From assembly GCA_003648985.1 (NCBI GenBank), contig QMQQ01000024.1, positions 1 through 8,803 of the forward strand: a DNA stretch of 8,803 nt, given 5' to 3'. Shown piece by piece: positions 1 through 5,192 of the stretch; the stretch's first letter is position 1, and each line of letters starts with the position of its first letter. This stretch comes from Candidatus Woesearchaeota archaeon. GTDB taxonomy: Archaea; Nanobdellota; Nanobdellia; Woesearchaeales; B54-G15. Both the position numbers and the translations under genes were made by a program. The notes under the pieces were generated by a model. It had not been told where the DNA came from and made no database searches. It saw only the letters and a program-made list of their open reading frames with translations.

Positions 1-10
1 GTCTTATACA

Positions 11-1459
11 ATGCGAGGATTCGCACATAGAAAGGAAGATGCACGAATACCACAATTAGAGTATCGTCTCTCAAGTGAAGAAGTTGAAGAATCAGCAAAA
101 ATACTTGAATATTTAGTTGAGCAGTACAATTTCTATTCTTCTCTAGAAGCTAAAAAGCCAATATCTGTTGTTGGGAGACGAAGTTGGATAAACATCTATA
201 ACAGAACAATTGCAAATGCATCGCGAATCCTTGAAAAACCTGTAGATGTAAGATCTGCAAGAACATTATATCCTTTAATAGGTGCAAAAATAGGTAATTT
301 CATCATTATAGGTGTACTCGGCAGAGGTGGAATGGGCTGCGTTTATCTCGCATTAGATGTAAGTTTAGTTGACTCATCTAAAGAAGAATTAGCAGATAAA
401 ATATTTGAATTTAGGAAGAAAGTATTTCCTTTAGTGGAAAAGGGATGGAAAACATACAAAAAACACAGATATAAATCTCAAGCATTTGAGGAAGTGAGTG
501 ACCTTATAAATGCTTACGAAGAGAAAAATTTATCCCAGGATACCCTTAAGCTCTTTCTGAAGATTCACTTGCCGATGGAGCGGTCAGAGCTAAATAAATT
601 CTCAAAAGAAACTTTGTTATTTTATGCTCTTCTTTTGCCTTTTGCTAAGAGGGCAATCAAAGTAATAGCACCGCCACCGCTCCTCGGATATAATAAATCT
701 TTAGAAGATGAATTCAAAAAAGAAGCTATTACTTTGTGGAATTTGTCAAAAAAATGCAGATATATTCCGCATATAGAAAACATGGGAAAAATCAATCTAG
801 ATGATGCCACCTTTTTATTCTTTACTATGGAATACTTAAGCAAGAATTTAGAAGAAATGGCAGAACAAAGATCTAAACTACCGAAGAAAGAGAAACGCGC
901 ATGGAAATACCTCGTGTTTTTCTGGGCTCGCCAAGCTGCAGAAGGATTAAGAACAGCGCATCTGCATGGACTAGTTCACAGAGATATCAAACCAGCGAAT
1001 TTAGCTTTTTGCTTTCAAGATAATGTTATAAAAGTTATAGATTGGGGTTTAGTAAAAGATACGAGGCAAAGCAAAAGAACAGAACATATCGCTGGAACTC
1101 TTTTATACATGGCTCCTGAACAGATTTTGGACAAGGAAATTACTCCAAAGACAGATACTTACGCATTGGGACTTACGATTTACAAACTACTTACCGATAA
1201 ACTTCCCTTTGGGCTAGATGAAGCCAAAAGTCTTACTGATGTTATTAGATTACACTGCACCTTGGAAAGAGATAAGGGAGCATTGAAAGAAGCGCGGCGC
1301 TTTCTAAAAAAATTCGTTTCCAGAAAAGAAGCAAATCTTATATACAATATGATACAGCCCGACCCTGAAAAAAGGATAGATATCTCAGACTTCATATCAT
1401 TTTTTGAAAGTTGGTTTTATAAATTAGTTTTTGGAGAAATTTCAAGATTGTGGTCATGA
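11..1459 (+). CDS. Serine/threonine protein kinase (PknB-like fold) with large N-lobe insertion
   Basis: Predicted soluble Hanks-type Ser/Thr kinase of 482 residues. Visible motifs are the glycine loop GRGGMGCVY (104-112), the ATP-anchoring lysine in AIKVI (K217), a likely helix-C Glu (E238), the catalytic loop HRDIKPAN (323-330; D325, N330), the metal-binding DWG in place of DFG (344-346), GTLLYMAPE (362-370), and DTYALG (382-387). All catalytic residues are therefore present. The usual spacing from glycine loop to lysine is about 15 residues; here it is about 105, so roughly 90 residues are inserted between strands beta2 and beta3. Residues 1-90 match no domain I recognise, and no membrane segment is visible. 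The activation-segment wording GT-YMAPEQ resembles bacterial PknB-type kinases, which suggests transfer from bacteria (inference). The frame is open to the left edge, so the ATG at 11 may not be the true start. No phosphatase or obvious substrate gene lies nearby. Confidence 0.9.
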   Translation: MRGFAHRKEDARIPQLEYRLSSEEVEESAKILEYLVEQYNFYSSLEAKKPISVVGRRSWINIYNRTIANASRILEKPVDVRSARTLYPLIGAKIGNFIIIGVLGRGGMGCVYLALDVSLVDSSKEELADKIFEFRKKVFPLVEKGWKTYKKHRYKSQAFEEVSDLINAYEEKNLSQDTLKLFLKIHLPMERSELNKFSKETLLFYALLLPFAKRAIKVIAPPPLLGYNKSLEDEFKKEAITLWNLSKKCRYIPHIENMGKINLDDATFLFFTMEYLSKNLEEMAEQRSKLPKKEKRAWKYLVFFWARQAAEGLRTAHLHGLVHRDIKPANLAFCFQDNVIKVIDWGLVKDTRQSKRTEHIAGTLLYMAPEQILDKEITPKTDTYALGLTIYKLLTDKLPFGLDEAKSLTDVIRLHCTLERDKGALKEARRFLKKFVSRKEANLIYNMIQPDPEKRIDISDFISFFESWFYKLVFGEISRLWS

Positions 1460-1479
1460 TTTCAAATCCTTAGGTATTG

Positions 1480-1493
1480 GAAAAACTTATAAT
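1480..1493 (+). promoter_or_regulatory. BRE/TATA box of the tRNA-Ala gene
   Basis: The sequence GGAAAAACTTATAAT combines a purine-rich BRE-like stretch with TTATAAT (1487-1493). Its centre lies about 25 bases before the first tRNA base at 1515, the expected distance for an archaeal TBP/TFB promoter whose transcript starts at or close to the mature 5' end. Confidence 0.65.
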
Positions 1494-1514
1494 CCGCCGT
1501 CAAAATCAAATTTT

Positions 1515-1588
1515 GGGCCGGTAGTTCAACCTGGTAGAACGTCCGCCTCGCTAGCGGAAGGCTGCGGGTTCAAATCCCGCCCGGTCCA
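1515..1588 (+). tRNA. tRNA-Ala (anticodon CGC)
   Basis: A 74-base cloverleaf folds completely by hand. The acceptor stem is GGGCCGG with CCGGTCC and discriminator A73. The D stem is GTTC/GAAC with GG in the loop. The anticodon stem is TCCGC/GCGGA around loop CTCGCTA (1547-1553), giving anticodon CGC at 1549-1551. The variable loop has five bases, and the T arm is GCGGG-TTCAAAT-CCCGC. The third acceptor pair is G3:U70, the alanine identity element, which agrees with the anticodon reading codon GCG. The 3' CCA is not encoded beyond the acceptor stem and there is no intron. Oddity: position 37, next to the anticodon, is T instead of the nearly universal purine. The gene lies 55 bases after the kinase stop and has its own promoter and T-run. 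Confidence 0.93.
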
Positions 1589-1599
1589 TTTTTATCTTT
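1589..1599 (+). terminator. T-rich tract behind the tRNA
   Basis: Five T residues (1589-1593) directly follow the tRNA discriminator base, and a further T-rich stretch follows them. Archaeal RNA polymerase commonly terminates at such tracts without a hairpin. The tandem hairpins starting at 1607 could act as a backup. Confidence 0.45.
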
Positions 1600-1606
1600 C
1601 TCCAGC

Positions 1607-1663
1607 TTTGGATTATTTTAATCCAAAAAATTTAATATTAACTGGATTATTTTAATCCAAAAA
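1607..1663. repeat. Two tandem copies of a perfect AT-rich hairpin
   Basis: The 21-base unit TGGATTATTTTAATCCAAAA(A) occurs at 1609-1629 and again at 1643-1663, a period of 34 bases. Each copy is an inverted repeat. The first pairs TTTGGATTA (1607-1615) with TAATCCAAA (1619-1627) over a TTT loop, giving a 9 bp stem. The second pairs TGGATTA (1643-1649) with TAATCCA (1653-1659) over the same loop, giving a 7 bp stem. Between them lies the palindrome TTAATATTAA (1632-1641). A third lone TAATCCAA stands at 1716-1723, just before a TATA-like element. They could be operators for a dimeric regulator, a tRNA 3' terminator, or stable RNA hairpins; the sequence does not decide. Confidence 0.8.
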
Positions 1664-1724
1664 GTGGCGAGCGAACAGCTTTATTCAAAATCAGCCGCCC
1701 CTTCATACCCCATAGTAATCCAAC

Positions 1725-1733
1725 CTATAAAAG
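1725..1733 (+). promoter_or_regulatory. Possible TATA box for the downstream flavoprotein gene
   Basis: CTATAAAAG resembles an archaeal TATA box. A start about 25 bases downstream would fall near 1751-1757 and leave a leader of roughly 80 bases before the ATG at 1834. The bases before it (CCAACC) are not a good BRE. A lone copy of the hairpin half-site TAATCCAA lies just upstream (1716-1723). Confidence 0.4.
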
Positions 1734-1769
1734 ATATCATTAAGCGAAATAGGGTTATGAGAAAACTGC

Positions 1770-1832
1770 ATGAAAGAAAAAAACCCTGCTAAAGAAAAAA
1801 TCGATTATTCCTTCCATCCAATTGTAATGTAA
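1770..1832 (+). other. Possible 20-codon upstream ORF
   Basis: An ATG at 1770 opens a reading frame that encodes MKEKNPAKEKIDYSFHPIVM. It stops with TAA at 1830-1832, one base before the ATG of the flavoprotein gene (TAA-A-ATG). The spacing would suit translational coupling. There is no clear ribosome binding site before it. A second, 11-codon frame (1757-1792) overlaps it. The surrounding leader also has an AGGGTT (1751-1756) / AACCCT (1782-1787) inverted repeat. Short frames like this arise easily by chance in AT-rich DNA, so this is a weak call. Confidence 0.2.
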
Positions 1833-1833
1833 A

Positions 1834-2814
1834 ATGCTAACCATAGCAGGAGCAGGTCCAGCAGGTTCGACATGCGCTTATTACCTAGCAAACTCTGCCT
1901 TTGAAGCAACTTTATACGACAAAGAAAAATTTCCTAGAGAAAAACCATGCGCTGGCGGGCTTTTCAATCCTGAAGCCTATATCAAAGAATTTCCCTGGCT
2001 TGAAAAATTCATCAACAAAAATACAACAAAGATCTACAAGGTTGAATTCAGATGCAGCAATGTTAAGGCAGAATTTCAATCAGATAAACCGCTACTCGCT
2101 ACAACAACAAGAAAAGAATTCGATTCTTTTATTCTAAAACAAGCAAAGAAACAAGGAGCTACTTTCATCCAAAGCAAACTGAACAAAGCAAACATCACAG
2201 CAACAGGCGCTAAGCGCTTTACATACAAACATAAAGGTATTTGCTTTGTTGCAGAAGCAAAGACAAAATCAAAACCAGAGCCAAAAGCAATAATTCATTA
2301 TTTTTTCAATCACATCAAAGGATACGCATGGCTTTTTCCAAAGAAACACTCAGTAAATATTGGCTTAGGAACATACCTTCCATGCAGAAATGCAAAGGAT
2401 GCATTTTTCAGGTTTATAGATAAGCTAAAAGAGGAATCTCTACTACAAAAAAACATTGCACAAAAACCAAATGCTGCACTAATACCATTTTCACCAAGAA
2501 AACTTTATGACAAAAACACAGTATTCATAGGCGATTCTGCAGGACTTGTTGCTCCAAAAACAGGCGAAGGAATTTTCTTTGCAATGCTCAGCGGAAAACT
2601 CCTTGCAAATGCAGTATGGCATTGGAAAGAATTAAGCAAACGAGCAAAAAAGGAATACGCTATTCAATGTAAAAAGAAGATTCTCCCAATGCTGAAACAA
2701 ATTCCTCTTGCAAATTACAACATTATCTGGAAGCTTGCAAAAGCAATAATAACAAAAAAGATAAAGAAACATCAAAAAACACTTGCAAAAGAGTTTTTCA
2801 GACTTAACTACTAA
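1834..2814 (+). CDS. Geranylgeranyl-reductase-family FAD-dependent oxidoreductase, compact form
   Basis: A 326-residue flavoprotein of the geranylgeranyl reductase group, whose archaeal members saturate the isoprenoid chains of ether lipids. It opens directly with the Rossmann dinucleotide motif GAGPAG (6-11). Next come a PREKPCAGGL motif (34-43), a conserved-type Arg (R93 in TRKEFDSF), GYAWLFPK (163-170), and the FAD-binding GDSAG...P..GEGI (233-247). Members are usually near 390-400 residues. Here the middle region between about 113 and 135 is short, and the expected GADG-x-S motif is not recognisable. Function in lipid chain reduction is therefore likely by family but unproven. An in-frame TAA at 1825-1827 fixes ATG 1834 as the first possible ATG start. 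No Shine-Dalgarno motif is seen. Its 3' end overlaps the converging gene by 11 bases. Confidence 0.85.
   Translation: MLTIAGAGPAGSTCAYYLANSAFEATLYDKEKFPREKPCAGGLFNPEAYIKEFPWLEKFINKNTTKIYKVEFRCSNVKAEFQSDKPLLATTTRKEFDSFILKQAKKQGATFIQSKLNKANITATGAKRFTYKHKGICFVAEAKTKSKPEPKAIIHYFFNHIKGYAWLFPKKHSVNIGLGTYLPCRNAKDAFFRFIDKLKEESLLQKNIAQKPNAALIPFSPRKLYDKNTVFIGDSAGLVAPKTGEGIFFAMLSGKLLANAVWHWKELSKRAKKEYAIQCKKKILPMLKQIPLANYNIIWKLAKAIITKKIKKHQKTLAKEFFRLNY
2747..2781 (-). terminator. Candidate T-rich terminator of the minus-strand operon
   Basis: Read on the minus strand, two runs of six T (2774-2779 and 2754-2759) lie 25-50 bases past the last stop codon at 2804, inside the 3' end of the opposing flavoprotein gene. 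T-tracts suffice for archaeal intrinsic termination. The region also encodes Lys-rich sequence on the plus strand, so the runs could be incidental. Confidence 0.3.
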
Positions 2815-3154
2815 AAACAGAAGCTCGTTCTAAAGTTCGCTCTAATTGCTCGAACTGTTTTAACAACCACAGTAAAATTTTCACAACTTTCTTCAAATTT
2901 CCTCGCCTGTATTCTTTCTCACAACTATCTAAATAAACAATCGATTCATTATTTAAATTCTTCAATTTTCTTAGAAACTGCGCACTTTCTGCCACAGGTT
3001 TCTCAGCCTTTACCAAACTTTCAGCATCATGAATTTGATCAATGATTACCATGCACACTTTTGAAACCTGCTTTTTAAAATCTTCAAAGCTGACTTTCCT
3101 TTTACATAATGCAATCAAAGTTCTTATTCCAGTTTTAGCATTATCAAAATCCAT
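2804..3154 (-). CDS. Unrecognised all-helical protein at the operon end, possibly DUF357-like
   Basis: A 116-residue protein I do not recognise. It reads as mostly alpha-helical, charged and soluble, with two Cys (17 and 34) plus C78. It lacks a signal peptide or membrane segment. The start is supported by a GGTGGA ribosome-binding motif (3159-3164) four bases before the ATG, and by direct abutment to the DUF357 stop (TAA immediately followed by ATG). The stretch around 73-107 (Y..SCEKEYRRGNL...) lines up without gaps with residues 48-81 of the preceding DUF357 protein, sharing Tyr, Glu, Gly, Leu, Leu and Arg at equal spacing. That hints at a diverged duplicate, but the similarity is weak. 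Its position as the last gene of the exosome/polymerase operon suggests a role tied to RNA metabolism (inference only). The stop overlaps the converging flavoprotein gene. Confidence 0.8.
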   Translation of the reverse strand: MDFDNAKTGIRTLIALCKRKVSFEDFKKQVSKVCMVIIDQIHDAESLVKAEKPVAESAQFLRKLKNLNNESIVYLDSCEKEYRRGNLKKVVKILLWLLKQFEQLERTLERASVFSS

Positions 3155-3445
3155 TTAATCCACCACAAATAAACCGCTTTTTCTATCAACCTCAAATAAC
3201 CCGAGTCTTGCGCCAGCATCAAGCCATGCATGCGCATAATTCAAAGCACCAAAAGCGCTTGCCAGATCACCTTTTTCCATAAAATGTTCTGCATCACTAA
3301 AATACCGTTCAGCCATATCAAGAAAATCCTCAGCTGCTTTCCTCAAATGGCTATTTTCAGGAACAGCAATCTTTACCTTTTTCAGCGCAGAACCAGTAAC
3401 CTCAAACTCTTTCTTCAGTCTTTCTTCATCAATCTCTTTTTTCAT
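3155..3445 (-). CDS. DUF357 family protein
   Basis: A 96-residue helical protein matching the archaeal DUF357 family by its signature: HLRKAAEDFLDMAERYFSDA (33-52), then a ME-KGDL turn (57-61), and NYAHAWLDAGARLGLFEV (69-86). The family is widespread in archaea and has no established function that I know of. Its helix-turn-helix layout resembles a TPR-like hairpin. The start codon overlaps the rpoK stop (ATGA), so translation is probably coupled; no strong Shine-Dalgarno motif precedes it. Co-transcription with an RNA polymerase subunit and the exosome points to a role in transcription or RNA handling, which is inference from position alone. Confidence 0.88.
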   Translation of the reverse strand: MKKEIDEERLKKEFEVTGSALKKVKIAVPENSHLRKAAEDFLDMAERYFSDAEHFMEKGDLASAFGALNYAHAWLDAGARLGLFEVDRKSGLFVVD

Positions 3446-3675
3446 TTCTCAGCTAAGCCTTCACTCGGTAAAGGCCTTTTCACAGTAATAGGAATAATTC
3501 CTTTTTCAAACTCTATTTTAGCTATCTCAATAGGATCATATCTAATTCGCTCTAAATCATCTTTGCTCAATTTTACAAGAAAAGGCGCTCCCATCGCTAT
3601 TTGCAAAGCCCTGCTTCCAATCATTCTTGCTTTTTCATATTTTGTATATTTCCCTTCAAGCAGTTCTGTTTTCAT
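3442..3675 (-). CDS. rpoK: DNA-directed RNA polymerase subunit K (Rpb6 homologue)
   Basis: A 77-residue Rpb6/omega-type subunit that stabilises the polymerase core by clamping the largest subunit. The family signature is complete: KYTKYEKARMIGSRALQIAM (9-28), GAP (29-31), and DPIEIAKIEFEKGIIPITVK (47-66), followed by RP. The length is normal for archaeal RpoK, which lacks the acidic N-terminal tail of eukaryotic Rpb6. The start overlaps the rrp42 stop as ATGA, and the motif GGTGAT (3679-3684), inside the last rrp42 codons, lies three bases upstream. Its place directly behind the exosome genes is not the arrangement I know best, where rpoK sits with ribosomal protein genes such as rpl13 and rps9. 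Confidence 0.96.
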   Translation of the reverse strand: MKTELLEGKYTKYEKARMIGSRALQIAMGAPFLVKLSKDDLERIRYDPIEIAKIEFEKGIIPITVKRPLPSEGLAEK

Positions 3676-4460
3676 TTTATCACCAGCTTTCTAAGTTCTT
3701 TTCCATATTGGATTCCAATTTTAACCATTTTTTGAACATCATCAGCACTTAAAGGAACATCACCTCCTTTTTGTAAAGCACAAAGTCTTCCATCACTCAT
3801 ACTCCCGACAGTGAGCCGCGCATCATACAATTCCTGTTCCTCTGTTGTTGGATCAAGGATAAAATGATCTCCGATCTTAAACACAGTCACACTCATAGGA
3901 TTAACATCGACTAAAGGAAGCTTTTTATTTGTTTTGGTTCCATAATCAACCTTGCCATCAACAACCGCAGGAAAAACAGCATTTTTCAAAGCAGCAAATG
4001 CAGCCAAAGCACTTGCATCAAACAAATTCCCAGCATCATTAATCGGACATATATCAATTAGCACAGCCCAAGCTTTTTCTCCAGGCTCAATGCACAGCTT
4101 CTTTAAATCAATAAACCCGCTCTCTCTTATACCCCTATCAACAATTCTTGCAAGTTCAATAGCCTCTATACCTGGCGGCCCCATTTCAAAACGCGGATTT
4201 GCCAAGGGCAATAACTCAGCGCCAACCATAAGTAGACCTTCATCAGGCGTATCTGGATATGGCTGTTCTATTGCAAGTTTTACTCCAGCAAAAACAAGCG
4301 TCTCGCCTATCTGAACACTTGCGCTGCCTTCTGCATTAACACTCACACCATAATTTACCTTCAATGGCTTTCTGTATTCAAGCAGTTTTCTTCCATCCAA
4401 TCTAACGCCTTTTTCAAGCAATTCAATTACATGTTTTTTTGCTTCGCTTTCAAGACTCAT
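3672..4460 (-). CDS. rrp42: Exosome complex protein Rrp42
   Basis: A 262-residue RNase PH-fold subunit of the archaeal exosome. It alternates with Rrp41 in a hexameric ring that degrades or extends RNA 3' ends. It lacks its own catalytic site but shapes the active site and binds RNA. Family landmarks are RLDGRKLLEYR (20-30), the central PDTPDEGLL...ELLPLANP region (69-89), PPGIEAIELARIVDRGIRES (95-114), GEKAWAVLIDICPINDAGN (127-145), and the C-terminal DPTTEEQELYDARLTV (203-218). Length is typical. A GGAAGGT stretch at the end of rrp41 can serve as ribosome binding site, and the gap to rrp41 is one base, so the two ring partners should be made in balance. Confidence 0.97.
   Translation of the reverse strand: MSLESEAKKHVIELLEKGVRLDGRKLLEYRKPLKVNYGVSVNAEGSASVQIGETLVFAGVKLAIEQPYPDTPDEGLLMVGAELLPLANPRFEMGPPGIEAIELARIVDRGIRESGFIDLKKLCIEPGEKAWAVLIDICPINDAGNLFDASALAAFAALKNAVFPAVVDGKVDYGTKTNKKLPLVDVNPMSVTVFKIGDHFILDPTTEEQELYDARLTVGSMSDGRLCALQKGGDVPLSADDVQKMVKIGIQYGKELRKLVIK
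3679..3684 (-). promoter_or_regulatory. GGTGAT ribosome binding site of rpoK inside rrp42
   Basis: GGTGAT matches the archaeal anti-Shine-Dalgarno complement and lies three bases before the rpoK ATG, within the last codons of rrp42. Together with the ATGA stop-start overlap it supports this start. Confidence 0.6.
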
Positions 4461-4461
4461 T

Positions 4462-5190
4462 TTAACCTTCCATATTCTCCATTAATTTGTATTTTTCATA
4501 TCTTCTTTTTAGTGCTTTTCTTTGGATATCACAAATCTGCAAACATACTTTTTTAGCCAGTTCCAAAGCTTTTTGCAATTGTTCACTACTTACTTTCCCA
4601 TCCATTTGCAACAAACTAAATTTATCACGTCGTGGCATATAAGCAACAGGGATATCAGCAACTTCTCCCGGATAAGCTTCTTCGTCATAAATCAAATCTG
4701 CAATCAGATTTCCATTAACATAACCAACAGCAACAGCAGAAACTAAGTCATACATTACAATGCCAGCATCAGCCAAAGCCATTGCAGCTGCAGTTATTCC
4801 AGCACATCTCGTTCCTGCATCTGTTTGAGGCAGCTCAATAAAAACATCTACTACAGCATTAGGATATTTTGTTAAATCAATAGCAGGAGTTAAGGCTTTT
4901 TCAGTAACAAGAGATATCTCCATTGCTCTCCTACTTGGTCCAGGCCTTATCCTTTCGCCCTTGCTTGAAAATGGAAGCATATTATAGTAACATCGTAGCA
5001 GACCATGTTTTGGATTTTGTAAGAATTTTGGATATAAACTTCTCGGCCCGTAAACAGCGGCATAAGCAACTGTTTTACCTATTTGGAATCTTGCACTGCC
5101 ATCAGCCCTGCTTACAACACCAACTTCAGCCTTAATCGGCCTTATCTCATCGTATGCTCTTCCATCAGGCCTTTTAAAACTCTTTTTCAT
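4462..5190 (-). CDS. rrp41: Exosome complex exonuclease Rrp41 with unusual active-site loop
   Basis: The catalytic RNase PH-fold subunit of the exosome, a phosphate-dependent 3'-5' exoribonuclease. It has 242 residues, a normal length. Visible motifs are RPDGRAYDEIRPI (7-19), the RNA-contacting MLPFS....R..PGPSRRAMEIS (71-93), and the phosphate-site region QTDAGTRCAGITAAAMALAD (122-141). The C-terminal acidic site follows as DLIYDEEAYPGEVADIPVA (165-183), then LLQMDG (193-198). In well-studied archaeal Rrp41 the last motif reads roughly ED-x-x-GEADMP with catalytic Asp residues six apart. Here the first Asp position appears to be Glu171, and the loop to Asp179 is two residues longer. Activity is therefore likely but not certain. 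It starts two bases after the rrp4 stop, with no clear ribosome binding site, which implies coupling. Confidence 0.96.
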   Translation of the reverse strand: MKKSFKRPDGRAYDEIRPIKAEVGVVSRADGSARFQIGKTVAYAAVYGPRSLYPKFLQNPKHGLLRCYYNMLPFSSKGERIRPGPSRRAMEISLVTEKALTPAIDLTKYPNAVVDVFIELPQTDAGTRCAGITAAAMALADAGIVMYDLVSAVAVGYVNGNLIADLIYDEEAYPGEVADIPVAYMPRRDKFSLLQMDGKVSSEQLQKALELAKKVCLQICDIQRKALKRRYEKYKLMENMEG

Positions 5191-5192
5191 TT

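Noticed and set aside
1034..1052. Kinase judged inactive because of DWG instead of DFG
   Set aside because: The metal-binding Asp is kept, and Trp at the middle position occurs in bacterial-type kinases. The other catalytic residues are intact.
1515..1588. tRNA 3' end as an integration site for an element carrying the kinase
   Set aside because: I see no second copy of the tRNA 3' end in the window, and no integrase or mobile gene.
1431..1655. A 74-codon plus-strand frame running through the tRNA
   Set aside because: It overlaps the kinase end, the entire tRNA and the first hairpin. Its sequence is explained by those features.
1751..1800. C/D box guide RNA in the leader before the flavoprotein gene
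   Set aside because: No RTGATGA C box or CTGA D box is present at suitable spacing.
2835..2861. Hairpin terminator for the flavoprotein gene (GTTCG...CGAAC followed by TGTTTT)
   Set aside because: The stem is only five base pairs with a mismatched interior, and it lies in the coding sequence of the opposing gene.
3952..4314. A 120-codon plus-strand frame opposite rrp42
   Set aside because: It is a shadow of the Rrp42 coding strand, and Rrp42 is certain from its family motifs.
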